From IMG/VR virus record IMGVR_UViG_3300006919_000313, positions 1 to 28,190 of that record: DNA of 28,190 nucleotides, one strand, 5' to 3'. The stretch's first letter is position 1. The number at the start of each line of letters is the position of its first letter. Shown here in pieces: positions 7,165 through 12,798 of the stretch. This DNA is from a virus. The notes below the pieces were generated by a model. It saw nothing but the letters and a program-made list of their open reading frames with translations. It did not search any database and had not been told where the DNA came from. Position numbers and translations under genes: made by a program.

Positions 7165-7316
7165 CAGAACGCGCCGACAAGCCAGAGAAGGGCCAGCAGT
7201 GCAGCCGCGCCCAGGGTGACGAATATGACGGTCCTTGCCCATTCCCGCGCTTCCTCGCGCGCATGGTGGCCGATGTCAATTTCCCGGTCCAGGTCTTCAT
7301 ATGGGTCATTTGGCAT
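7164..7316 (-). CDS. single-pass membrane protein, 50 aa
   Basis: Starts MPNDPYEDLDREID, followed by a polar helix and one C-terminal transmembrane helix (residues about 31-49, ending LLALLWLVGAF). ATG at 7316 overlaps the end of the HTH gene by 11 bases, and its TGA overlaps the next start. The acidic N-terminus would face the cytoplasm. I do not recognise a family. Confidence 0.6.
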   Translation of the reverse strand: MPNDPYEDLDREIDIGHHAREEAREWARTVIFVTLGAAALLALLWLVGAF

Positions 7317-7521
7317 TGTGCCAATCCTCCCGGCGTTGTTTGGTGGGCTTCGGTTCAACCAGCCCATATTCCCGAACCATGCGATCCAGGCTTCCACGAG
7401 CCATTTTGAGCCGCTTTGCCGCTTCCGTCTGATTGCCGCCGCATGCCGCGATGGCGTCCGTCACGGCAGCGCATCTCTCTTCCTGCTGGCGGCGCTTGAT
7501 CTCTGGCCATGTTTCAGCCAT
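7306..7521 (-). CDS. Fis-type helix-turn-helix protein, 71 aa
   Basis: Residues about 22-51 form a Fis-family (HTH_8-like) helix-turn-helix: A-I-A-A-C-G-G-N-Q-T-E-A-A-K-R-L-K-M-A-R-G-S-L-D-R-M-V-R-E-Y-G. The rest is a basic, Pro/Lys-rich tail. It probably binds DNA as a dimer; it may regulate phage or host promoters. The first eight codons (MAETWPEI) are identical in sequence to those of the next gene upstream (7514-7828), part of a 24-bp repeat. Confidence 0.75.
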   Translation of the reverse strand: MAETWPEIKRRQQEERCAAVTDAIAACGGNQTEAAKRLKMARGSLDRMVREYGLVEPKPTKQRREDWHNAK

Positions 7522-7522
7522 T
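7499..7522. repeat. 24-bp start-codon repeat, copy 1 (copy 2 at 7806-7829)
   Basis: 24 identical bases at 7499-7522 and 7806-7829 encode the first eight residues (MAETWPEI) of two adjacent, otherwise unrelated minus-strand genes. The bases outside differ. This is a duplicated gene start rather than a duplicated gene. Confidence 0.9.
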
Positions 7523-7828
7523 TCGCGGTTCCTTTAGCGGGATAACCTTTACGTTACGATACCTGGCCTTGGCGCGGGCTATCTCCGCCGCACGCGAGCC
7601 ACGCATGAAGGGGAGGGCCAACCATTCGCCCCCCTCAAAAGAGCGCCCGCAATGCAGGCACGTTGATCGCCAACCATACCACTCTTGGAAGAACGAGGCG
7701 AACCACGCGCGGGCGCGTTTGCAGTCAGGGCAACGCTTGCGGTGCAGGCGTTTTTCGTTGGTCGGCGGGGCGTGAATGTGGACTGAACTTATCCCATCGG
7801 CCTTAATCTCTGGCCATGTTTCAGCCAT
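7514..7828 (-). CDS. zinc-ribbon phage protein, 104 aa
   Basis: Starts MAETWPEIKADG; the in-frame Met five codons upstream lacks a ribosome site, while GGAGAAGGG lies before 7828. Two Cys pairs, C-P-D-C (residues about 33-36) and C-L-H-C (about 57-60), are 20 residues apart and would form a zinc ribbon. The middle W-F-A-S-F-F-Q-E-W-Y-G-W is strongly aromatic, and the C-terminus is basic. It overlaps the HTH gene by 8 bases. DNA or RNA binding is likely for this fold, but no specific function is known. Confidence 0.65.
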   Translation of the reverse strand: MAETWPEIKADGISSVHIHAPPTNEKRLHRKRCPDCKRARAWFASFFQEWYGWRSTCLHCGRSFEGGEWLALPFMRGSRAAEIARAKARYRNVKVIPLKEPRNG

Positions 7829-8234
7829 TGCCCTTCTCCCCAAGCGACCGCATCAAGACTTCCATAAATGGGCGGAAGGGTTCGGCTTCTTCCGGTGTGG
7901 CTGGCCTGTAATCGCGAGCGTTAAATCCATGGATGGTGATGTCACAGCCATACCGACACCATCCAAAAATCCGGCTTTCATCGTGAATGGCTAGGACCAA
8001 AAAAGCGGGTGTGCTTGGGCCTACCCACACCTCCCCAACCTGCGGCTTGCGCGCGGCGACGGGGATCGGCGGGGGAGGGTTGAACAATCCGCCTATCGCC
8101 GTCCCGCATTGCCATCCACCCGGCAGCCCAAACCAGAAGTGTCTTGTCTCTGTGTCGTACGCGGTCACGGTCACGGTTGTTTCGCGCGCGACGGCGTTCG
8201 TCTCAAACGGCGGGTCGATTGAGTAAACGATCAT
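7821..8234 (-). CDS. phage protein of unknown function, 137 aa
   Basis: Starts MIVYSIDPPFE. Mostly beta: V-T-V-T-A-Y-D-T-E-T, then W-F-G-L-P-G-G-W, a proline run (NPPPPIP), and V-G-E-V-W-V...F-L-V-L-A-I. It ends MRSLGEKGNG. The start overlaps the stop of the membrane protein gene by four bases (ATGA) and its own stop overlaps the zinc-ribbon start. No family recognised; the small beta fold resembles many phage accessory proteins. Confidence 0.6.
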   Translation of the reverse strand: MIVYSIDPPFETNAVARETTVTVTAYDTETRHFWFGLPGGWQCGTAIGGLFNPPPPIPVAARKPQVGEVWVGPSTPAFLVLAIHDESRIFGWCRYGCDITIHGFNARDYRPATPEEAEPFRPFMEVLMRSLGEKGNG

Positions 8235-8464
8235 GCGTCTTCTCCCAAGAGTTTGTCATTCAGCCACTGCATGCCCAGGCAAGCGGCACTCAACACACCA
8301 ACAAAAGCCGCCACGATGACAGCCATGCCAGCAAAGCCAGCCAGGAAGTCAGGCGCGTAGTGGATCACGTTCTGCCACTCATGGGCATGGGTTGCAATCG
8401 TGCGTTCAGCCAGTGCGCCGGTAAAGAACCCCGCCGGTAGCCAGCGTTTGATCGTGGTTTTCAT
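8231..8464 (-). CDS. membrane protein, 77 aa
   Basis: Starts MKTTIKRWLPAGFF. A weakly hydrophobic N-terminal segment, a His-rich polar part (THAHEWQNVIHY), then one clear transmembrane helix (residues about 42-68, AGMAVIVAAFVGVLSAACLG) and an acidic C-terminus. ATG at 8464 overlaps the upstream stop (ATGA). This could be a small holin-like or exclusion protein; context alone does not decide. Confidence 0.6.
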   Translation of the reverse strand: MKTTIKRWLPAGFFTGALAERTIATHAHEWQNVIHYAPDFLAGFAGMAVIVAAFVGVLSAACLGMQWLNDKLLGEDA

Positions 8465-8751
8465 AACGTCCCCCCGCTGGCGTGCCCATAAACGCCGGGC
8501 TGCCGGGCATCGTGCTCCCATTCATCGCCGCGCGCGGTATTGTCCTGCGCCAGCGGCGGACGGCGGCAGGCGTTGCCAATCTCCGCCAGCACGGCTTCAA
8601 CCTCGTCAGTATCGACGGCGGCGGCATAGGCTTCGCGCGTCATATCCATGGCCCGGCCCAAATACACCAGCCGTTGAGCCGGTGACGCATCGCTACCCAA
8701 CCGGGCAAGCGTTGCAAGATTGGTGCGGGCTATTTGCAAGAAGTGGCTCAT
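8461..8751 (-). CDS. phage protein of unknown function, 96 aa
   Basis: Helical, Ala-rich protein starting MSHFLQIARTNLATLARLG and ending GVYGHASGGTL. A strong AGGAGG lies 8 bases before the ATG at 8751 but only 1 base before the ATG at 8757, so 8751 is taken as start. Residues about 1-65 could form a helical bundle; the end is polar and flexible. It lies in the early operon with an ATGA overlap to the membrane protein gene. Confidence 0.6.
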   Translation of the reverse strand: MSHFLQIARTNLATLARLGSDASPAQRLVYLGRAMDMTREAYAAAVDTDEVEAVLAEIGNACRRPPLAQDNTARGDEWEHDARQPGVYGHASGGTL

Positions 8752-8762
8752 CGTCATTCCTC

Positions 8763-9032
8763 CTAGAGTGTCACCGGCAGGGAGTAATACCGCCCCGCCG
8801 TTTCGTATTCGCGTTCGGCTTCGCAATCGGTGCAAACGTGGCCTTCCTCAACCGGCGTTTGCCAGTCTATCGGCTCCACGCCGCCACACCAACAGCACGC
8901 GGTGCAATCCTCGCGGCGGTACACATCGTCACCAATGGCGATGAAATACTCCGTCAGGGCCGCGGGATCGTCCACCATGCCGATTGCATCGGAAAGAACG
9001 TCTGCGGCGGTTAGGGGGCGGGTCATGGTCAT
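8763..9032 (-). CDS. Cys-rich putative zinc-binding protein, 89 aa
   Basis: ATG at 9032 overlaps the upstream stop (ATGA); a second Met follows two codons later. Residues 1-45 are helical and acidic. Then come C-T-A-C-C-W-C-G-G and, about 20 residues on, H-V-C-T-D-C, which can bind zinc as a treble-clef or ribbon. It ends GRYYSLPVTL. No enzyme motif is visible; a DNA- or protein-binding adaptor is possible. Confidence 0.6.
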   Translation of the reverse strand: MTMTRPLTAADVLSDAIGMVDDPAALTEYFIAIGDDVYRREDCTACCWCGGVEPIDWQTPVEEGHVCTDCEAEREYETAGRYYSLPVTL

Positions 9033-9298
9033 GCCTTCACTACGTTGAAATGCAGCGGGCAATCATAAGTGAAAGCACCATCGACAAACGCCGTGCCAAA
9101 ATATGGCGATTGCGGGCGCGTCACGTACCCGCGCTTGGTCAGTTCGGCAGATGCGCTTTGCACATCCTTAAATTCGCCAAGGTAAACGCCAGTTTCTATA
9201 TATCCGCCAACGGCATTGCTCCAAACGATTGCCACGCAGTGGCACGTAACCGGCTTCCACTCGGTGAAATCGCCGGTAGTTGTGATTGCTTTTTTCAT
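9029..9298 (-). CDS. first gene of the early operon, 89 aa, unknown function
   Basis: Starts MKKAITTTGDFTEWKPVTCH and ends LHFNVVKA. AGAGGA is 7 bases before the ATG at 9298 but too close to the ATG at 9304, so 9298 is preferred. It has a small alpha/beta pattern (CHCVAIVWSNAVGGYIETGVYLG). It is the gene nearest to the operator-bearing promoter at 9330-9358 and should be made first and most. First genes of phage early operons often act on the host, but this is inference. Confidence 0.65.
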   Translation of the reverse strand: MKKAITTTGDFTEWKPVTCHCVAIVWSNAVGGYIETGVYLGEFKDVQSASAELTKRGYVTRPQSPYFGTAFVDGAFTYDCPLHFNVVKA

Positions 9299-9329
9299 GG
9301 TCATTTCCTCTCAGTCGTTCGATGCTCCA

Positions 9330-9358
9330 AACATAATGCCACGGTGTGGCCACGTCAA
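9330..9358 (-). promoter_or_regulatory. sigma70-type early promoter with operator in the spacer
   Basis: On the minus strand TTGACG (9358-9353) and TATGTT (9335-9330) are separated by exactly 17 bases. The spacer contains a perfect dyad, GCCAC-GGT-GTGGC at 9338-9350, so a bound repressor would block RNA polymerase. The leader to the first gene is about 25 bases and carries a good ribosome site. The divergent ribbon-helix-helix gene is the obvious candidate repressor. Confidence 0.7.
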
Positions 9359-9365
9359 TACCCTA

Positions 9366-9393
9366 TTGCAATTATTTGTAGCCTTCCTATTAT
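9366..9393 (+). promoter_or_regulatory. promoter of the ribbon-helix-helix gene, probably leaderless
   Basis: TTGCAA (9366-9371), 16-base spacer, TATTAT (9388-9393). Only six bases separate the -10 element from the ATG at 9400, so transcription should begin at or next to the A of the start codon. No Shine-Dalgarno is present. The -35 elements of the two divergent promoters lie only 7 bases apart, so both would be sensitive to the same bound protein. Confidence 0.6.
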
Positions 9394-9399
9394 AACAGC

Positions 9400-9567
9400 A
9401 TGGACACACAGGAAACATATATTCGCCTCCGCGTCAGCGATGAGCTTAAGGCGGAAATGAAAAAGGCGGCCGGGGCTCATGCGCTCTCGCTGTCTGGTTG
9501 GCTGCGGATGACTGCCATTGCGGCAATCGAAGCAGCCAAGGATGCACGCAACAAAGGGAGTGAGTGA
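9400..9567 (+). CDS. ribbon-helix-helix (Arc/MetJ-like) regulator, 55 aa
   Basis: Starts MDTQETYIRLRVSDELKAEM. The strand Y-I-R-L-R-V, then helix A (SDELKAEMKKAAGAHA), then S-L-S-G-W-L-R and helix B give the Arc-type ribbon-helix-helix fold, which binds DNA as a dimer through the strand. It is divergent from the early operon and next to a dyad in that operon's promoter, so it is probably its repressor and may regulate itself. The mRNA appears leaderless. Its TGA lies just before the next gene's start. Confidence 0.8.
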   Translation: MDTQETYIRLRVSDELKAEMKKAAGAHALSLSGWLRMTAIAAIEAAKDARNKGSE

Positions 9568-9569
9568 CG

Positions 9570-9785
9570 ATGATCATGCGCCTGCTTGTGCGCCTTTTCG
9601 GAGAGCGCGCCACGAAGGCTAAACATGGTGCGGAGGCGCTGCCTGAATCGCCCGTTGAGCTATGGGTGTTGCGGGAAAGGTTCTATGAATTGCCTAGGCC
9701 ATGCACGCAATCCACGTGCGACGGCTGGGACGATCCAGACAGCCGGTGCCCGCGACGCCCGCGTGACTGTAAACGGTTTAGTTGA
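9570..9785 (+). CDS. Cys-rich small protein, 71 aa
   Basis: Starts MIMRLLVRLFGERATKAK. The C-terminal third has five Cys (P-C-T-Q-S-T-C-D-G-W-D-D...R-C-P-R-R-P-R-D-C-K-R), a possible zinc site with basic residues. GGGAG lies about 9 bases before the ATG at 9570; a GTG at 9564 overlapping the upstream stop is also possible. It is co-transcribed with the ribbon-helix-helix gene. Function unknown; it could modify that regulator or host transcription. Confidence 0.5.
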   Translation: MIMRLLVRLFGERATKAKHGAEALPESPVELWVLRERFYELPRPCTQSTCDGWDDPDSRCPRRPRDCKRFS

Positions 9786-9837
9786 GGGGAGGGAGTGACG
9801 GCGATTGAGTGAGCCGGTGTTGCCAGAGGCTAAACGC

Positions 9838-9870
9838 AAAAACGCCGCCGCTTTTGATATAGCGGCGGCG
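9838..9870 (-). terminator. rho-independent terminator of the minus-strand recombination operon
   Basis: A 10-bp perfect stem (CGCCGCCGCT at 9843-9852 with AGCGGCGGCG at 9861-9870, 8-base loop) is followed on the minus strand by five T (9842-9838). It lies 15 bases past the stop of the 9886-10305 gene. It also faces the short plus-strand operon, where no good U-run follows, so it acts mainly on minus-strand transcripts. Confidence 0.85.
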
Positions 9871-9885
9871 CTTGTGTCATGCGCG

Positions 9886-10305
9886 TCACTCATCTTCCGC
9901 TGCCATCGCCACCAACACCCGCTGGGCAAAGTCTTTGGCGCGGAACATGTCGGCTGGCGAGGCTTTGCCGTTGTGTACGTCTCGCCAAAAGTTACTGCCT
10001 TGCGGGGTGTTCCACCAATCAAAAACGGTCCAAGTGGGGCCAAAATCACCAGCCGCAACCAACATAATATTGTGACTGTGGCGTCGGTGTGTATACTTCC
10101 GCCAATCGCCGACTTCATCCTGCGCCTTGCCGGGTTCCGTCCGCCGCATTTCCGCAACTGTGTCCTCAGTGACTGCCAGCGCGGCAAGGAGGGCATCTGC
10201 TTTTGCAACCGCCCGTTCGGCCAAGTCTTGATCGCTTCCGCCGCCACCTATCATGGCAAGCATCCCCTGCATCGCCATGGCGGCGATTTTCATCCGGTCA
10301 TTCAT
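9886..10305 (-). CDS. phage protein of unknown function, 139 aa
   Basis: Starts MNDRMKIAAMAMQGMLAM, then GGGGSDQ and an Ala-rich helix. The second half is beta-rich and aromatic (THRRHSHNIMLVAAGDFGPTWTVFDWW, N-F-W-R-D-V-H-N-G-K), ending in a helix with A-K-D-F-A. AGGAGAG lies before the ATG at 10305. It is the last gene of its operon, right before the terminator. The family is not recognised. Confidence 0.6.
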   Translation of the reverse strand: MNDRMKIAAMAMQGMLAMIGGGGSDQDLAERAVAKADALLAALAVTEDTVAEMRRTEPGKAQDEVGDWRKYTHRRHSHNIMLVAAGDFGPTWTVFDWWNTPQGSNFWRDVHNGKASPADMFRAKDFAQRVLVAMAAEDE

Positions 10306-10328
10306 CTAAAACTCTCCTCATTGATGAT

Positions 10329-10374
10329 GCGCCTACGCTACACTCTAGCGGCGGCGCTTGTGTCATGCGCGTCA
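10329..10374. repeat. hairpin with a 29-bp repeat of the terminator region, downstream of ssb
   Basis: Bases 10346-10374 repeat bases 9860-9888 exactly (29 bp). At both sites the first part of the repeat forms the right arm of a hairpin. Here the stem is GCGCC-TA-CGCTA, loop CACTC, TAGCG-GC-GGCGC (10329-10357), with a 2-base internal mismatch. A GNRA-type hairpin CGGC-GAAA-GCCG on the minus strand also lies just after the ssb stop. Without a U-run this is probably a weak or partial terminator. Confidence 0.6.
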
Positions 10375-10396
10375 AGCGGCTTTCGCCGTTCTTGGC

Positions 10397-10840
10397 CTAA
10401 CGCGCAAAATCAAAAGGGATGTTATCGTCCAGGTCGTAATCACCGCCGCCCGCCTTTGGTGCTGGCGCGTAATCGTCATCGGACCCGCCGCCGCTCTTGC
10501 CCAGAAGCACAATCGAGCCGCGAAATTTCTGTAGCACGATTTCAGTTGAGAACTTCTCAACCCCGCTTTGATCCGTCCATTTGCGCGTTTGCAACTGGCC
10601 TTCGAGATAGACCGGCGAGCCCTTCTTGAGGTACTTGTCGGCAATCTCGGCAAGGTTTGGATCGAAAATAACGACCCGGTGAAACTCGGTCCGTTTTTTC
10701 CGCTCTCCGCTGCTTCTGTCTGTCCACCTTTCACTTGTGGCGATTGACACACTGACAACCTTATCGCCGGATTGCGTGTGGCGCACTTCTGGGTCACGAG
10801 TGCAATTCCCGAGAAGTATAACTTTGTTGACGCTGCTCAT
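10397..10840 (-). CDS. ssb: single-stranded DNA-binding protein, 147 aa
   Basis: A typical SSB: MSSVNKVILLGNCTRDPEVR, then S-V-S-I-A-T-S-E-R-W, then E-F-H-R-V-V-I-F, Y-L-K-K-G-S-P-V-Y-L-E-G-Q-L-Q-T-R-K-W and the end of the OB fold near residue 110. A Gly/Asp-rich linker follows. The acidic tip D-D-N-I-P-F is present but is followed by four extra residues (DFAR), unlike the usual free end. It protects single strands during phage replication and recombination, together with the ERF protein of the same operon. AAAGGA precedes the ATG at 10840. Confidence 0.95.
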   Translation of the reverse strand: MSSVNKVILLGNCTRDPEVRHTQSGDKVVSVSIATSERWTDRSSGERKKRTEFHRVVIFDPNLAEIADKYLKKGSPVYLEGQLQTRKWTDQSGVEKFSTEIVLQKFRGSIVLLGKSGGGSDDDYAPAPKAGGGDYDLDDNIPFDFAR

Positions 10841-10923
10841 GGCGTTCCTTTCAGGTTATGCGCTGCGCTGCCAGGGGCTCGGACCCTAAACAGCCAGCGC
10901 TTGTCTCCGCATTGGCCCGGCAT
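10837..10923 (-). CDS. tiny ORF overlapping the ssb start, 28 aa
   Basis: ATG at 10923 opens 28 codons (MPGQCGDKRWLF...) whose TGA lies inside the first codons of ssb (overlap of 4 bases). This border type is usual here, which argues for a coupled small gene. There is no good ribosome site before it and the product has no known family. It fills most of the 122-base gap between ssb and the membrane protein gene. Confidence 0.3.
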   Translation of the reverse strand: MPGQCGDKRWLFRVRAPGSAAHNLKGTP

Positions 10924-10962
10924 ATTCTGCCTACCGTGCCGCCGCGGGGATTGGGTTGTTGT

Positions 10963-11166
10963 TCAGTCTTTCTTGAATAGTGCGACAACGGCAATAGTCA
11001 CGACAGCCAGCGAAACGCACGTTGCAAGATGGATGGCCTCCCATGTGACGTATGTCCAAAGCGACAGCCAATTGGTTTGCGCCATGTCGTAATAGATTTC
11101 ACCGGAAACGCTCGCGGCGAACAAATACGACAACACCAAAAGCAGAACCTTTACGGCTAATTTCAT
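10963..11166 (-). CDS. two-helix membrane protein, 67 aa
   Basis: Starts MKLAVKVLLLVLSYLFAA (first hydrophobic helix, residues 3-20), then a loop with Trp and Tyr, then a second helix (residues about 45-62, ATCVSLAVVTIAVVALF) and the basic end KKD. The in-frame Met 22 codons upstream lies inside the preceding gene and is not used. The stop of the preceding gene is 5 bases before. It is an inner-membrane protein of unknown role. Confidence 0.6.
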   Translation of the reverse strand: MKLAVKVLLLVLSYLFAASVSGEIYYDMAQTNWLSLWTYVTWEAIHLATCVSLAVVTIAVVALFKKD

Positions 11167-11170
11167 GGCG

Positions 11171-11545
11171 TCACGCTCCCCGTTCGTCGCCGTCGTTTGG
11201 CATTTTAAGTTCGATCCCGCACATTGCGGCAATCTGCTTGATGCCGTTAACGTCCGTAAGCGGTTGGGAGTATTCCACGGCGCGCTTTAATTGCTGCCAC
11301 AGATCGAAGGCTAACGTGGCTTCGTCGCAATCCTCCTTCGATAGCCAGTACGTTCCTGGGATTGAATAGCCTCCGCCGTCAGCGCGCAGAGTTACCAAGT
11401 CGAATCGAGGGTATCGTGCAGGCTCTACGGTTGCCCATTTCCGGCCAATTTTGGAGACGGTTACGAATGTTGAGTTGTCGTATCGACGATAATGTGGCAC
11501 GTACCAAAGTTGCTGACCGACTTCTATTCCATGCAGGTTTGTCAT
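11171..11545 (-). CDS. conserved phage protein, 124 aa
   Basis: Starts MTNLHGIEVGQQLWYVPH. The order V-G-Q-x-L-W-Y-V, V-T-V-S-K-I-G-R-K-W-A, R-x-D-L-V-T-L-R-A-D-G-G-G-Y-S, P-G-T-Y-W-L-S-K-E is a small beta-barrel seen in many short phage proteins of unknown function. A helical C-terminus follows (LWQQLKRAVEY). GGGGAG lies before the ATG at 11545, one base after the stop of the previous gene. It belongs to the recombination operon; role unknown. Confidence 0.65.
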   Translation of the reverse strand: MTNLHGIEVGQQLWYVPHYRRYDNSTFVTVSKIGRKWATVEPARYPRFDLVTLRADGGGYSIPGTYWLSKEDCDEATLAFDLWQQLKRAVEYSQPLTDVNGIKQIAAMCGIELKMPNDGDERGA

Positions 11546-11546
11546 A

Positions 11547-11759
11547 TCACGCTCCCCACCCATCCGCGTCACCGATGACGGCGTAAACCGGCCCGGCTTG
11601 CGGCTTGCCTTGGATGCGCTCCAGGGCAATCATGGCGGAATGCAGTTGCCGCTTGGCCAGTTCTATCCGTTCCTCGCGGTCGTCACCGTCCATGATTTCG
11701 ACAATGTTGCGTTGCGCGTTTACCGCGTGTTGCATGGCTTCGATTAGGTTCGGGCTCAT
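11547..11759 (-). CDS. small helical phage protein, 70 aa
   Basis: Starts MSPNLIEAMQHAVNAQRNIVE. Two amphipathic helices, then a Pro/Gly-rich end (KPQAGPVYAVIGDADGWGA). ATG at 11759 overlaps the stop of the GcrA-like gene (ATGA). The close coupling could mean it is made in fixed ratio with the GcrA-like protein. No family recognised. Confidence 0.6.
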   Translation of the reverse strand: MSPNLIEAMQHAVNAQRNIVEIMDGDDREERIELAKRQLHSAMIALERIQGKPQAGPVYAVIGDADGWGA

Positions 11760-12151
11760 AGCCTCATTTCCTTCATGGTTGCATCAACGTCAAGTTCTGG
11801 CAGCGTGCGCTTGCTGGCCAATGCGCCATGCGTTGCGCAATAGCTGCCGCGGGCGATTTCCGCCCCGCACAAGCGAAAGTCTGGCTGCATGGGGTCACCA
11901 ATGGGCCAAGCGCATGACGCGGCCCGGTGCAGCGGCGGAGGGCGTACCAACACCGGCTTGAATGTCGGCTTTTGCTGGCCAATCTTGCGCGGCAATCCCA
12001 TCCGGTAAGCTTTTCCGATCACCGCGTTCTTGTTCTTGCCGATCTTCTTGCCGATCTGCGCGGTTGTGAGTTCGTTGGCAATCCATAGCCGTTTGAGTTC
12101 GGCGATTTGTTCGTCCGTCCAGGACGGCACGAATTGGGCATATAGCTTCAT
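11756..12151 (-). CDS. GcrA-like cell-cycle regulator, 131 aa
   Basis: The N-terminal helix-turn-helix (W-T-D-E-Q-I-A-E-L-K-R-L-W at 11-23, then A-Q-I-G-K-K-I-G-K-N-K-N-A-V-I-G-K-A-Y-R-M-G-L) and the C-terminal motif C80-A-W-P-I-G-D-P, F-R-L-C95-G, Y-C105-A-T-H108 are those of GcrA. In Caulobacter GcrA is a sigma70-interacting activator that favours promoters with methylated GANTC sites. The protein is shorter than host GcrA (about 170 aa), mostly in the linker. A phage copy could redirect host transcription. ATG at 12151 has GAGAGGAAACGCC before it. Confidence 0.85.
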   Translation of the reverse strand: MKLYAQFVPSWTDEQIAELKRLWIANELTTAQIGKKIGKNKNAVIGKAYRMGLPRKIGQQKPTFKPVLVRPPPLHRAASCAWPIGDPMQPDFRLCGAEIARGSYCATHGALASKRTLPELDVDATMKEMRL

Positions 12152-12165
12152 GGCGTTTCCTCTCG

Positions 12166-12318
12166 TTATCGCCCGCGGCGCAAATGTGCGGGCAGGGTAT
12201 CTTCAAGCAACCTAGCCGCCTTTTCCAAGGCGTCGGCTTCGGCGCGAATACGTTTGGCTGTCGCGCGCATTTCTGCAACGGCATCATGCACTGGCGCAAG
12301 ATATGGACTACCTGACAT
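12166..12318 (-). CDS. small coiled-coil protein, 50 aa
   Basis: Starts MSGSPYLAPVHDAVAEMR and continues as one charged amphipathic helix (ATAKRIRAEADALEKAARLL), ending LPAHLRRGR. ATG at 12318 has GAGAGGGAACG upstream. The stop lies 14 bases before the GcrA-like start. A helical dimer or protein-binding peptide is likely; function unknown. Confidence 0.6.
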   Translation of the reverse strand: MSGSPYLAPVHDAVAEMRATAKRIRAEADALEKAARLLEDTLPAHLRRGR

Positions 12319-12331
12319 AGCGTTCCCTCTC

Positions 12332-12583
12332 TTATTCGATGCCAGCGATGGCGCTGATCACGGCTATTCGCGCTAGTTCCGCCGCTTCCATTTCGCGAGC
12401 GCGAACACGAAGGCGGGAGCCCTTCCCCTCAAGGCGGGAAAGTTCTGCGGTAATGTTAGTAAGCCCCATGCTATTCGCCTCCGCCTCTAGCAACACCTTC
12501 GTCAGCAACTCTTTCGGCACCGTCACCATTTCCGGGCTGGCAGCTTTGAGTTCGGCAATTTGTTTGTCAGTCATCTGTAGCAT
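12332..12583 (-). CDS. helical phage protein, 83 aa
   Basis: Starts MLQMTDKQIAELKAAS; AGAGGA is 4 bases before the ATG at 12583, while the ATG at 12574 has none, so the longer form is preferred. The product is helical with heptad-like charge (LSRLEGKGSRLRVRAREMEAAE) and a hydrophobic end (IAVISAIAGIE). It overlaps the preceding gene by 17 bases. Family unknown. Confidence 0.55.
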   Translation of the reverse strand: MLQMTDKQIAELKAASPEMVTVPKELLTKVLLEAEANSMGLTNITAELSRLEGKGSRLRVRAREMEAAELARIAVISAIAGIE

Positions 12584-12746
12584 CCAATCCTCTGCGGCGC
12601 AGTTCCTCTGCGTATCGGGTTGTCATTCTCTGCGACTCCCTTCGCTTGTCGCGCAAAACGGAAGTCGGCATGACTTTAACTTCCGGGTCTCTTGCCTCAA
12701 AGGGGCGGTGATAATCCGACCCAAAATAGGGCTCACCTACTGCCAT
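12567..12746 (-). CDS. small basic phage protein, 59 aa
   Basis: Starts MAVGEPYFGSDYHRPFEARD and ends RRRGLDATDD. Many Arg/Glu pairs (VLRDKRRESQRMTTRYAEELRRR) suggest a helix that binds nucleic acid or protein. CTGGAGAG lies 6-10 bases before the ATG at 12746. The frame is open and uses codons like its neighbours. No family recognised. Confidence 0.6.
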   Translation of the reverse strand: MAVGEPYFGSDYHRPFEARDPEVKVMPTSVLRDKRRESQRMTTRYAEELRRRGLDATDD

Positions 12747-12798
12747 CGTTTCTCTCCAGAATGCGGGGGTTCGTTGCCGGGGCGCGCGCGACGGTCAT
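12733..12798 (-). CDS. tiny ORF between two recombination-operon genes, 21 aa
   Basis: ATG at 12798 shares a base with the TGA of the 231-aa gene (TGATG). Twenty-one codons (MTVARAPATNPRILERNDGS...) end at 12733, inside the next gene by 14 bases. It would carry ribosomes from one gene to the next, as the AAGGAGG just upstream is a strong ribosome site. Whether the peptide itself matters is unknown. Confidence 0.35.
   Translation of the reverse strand: MTVARAPATNPRILERNDGSR

Noticed and set aside
10841-10962. tRNA gene in the gap before ssb
   Set aside because: No cloverleaf with a T-arm of the usual form could be drawn on either strand.
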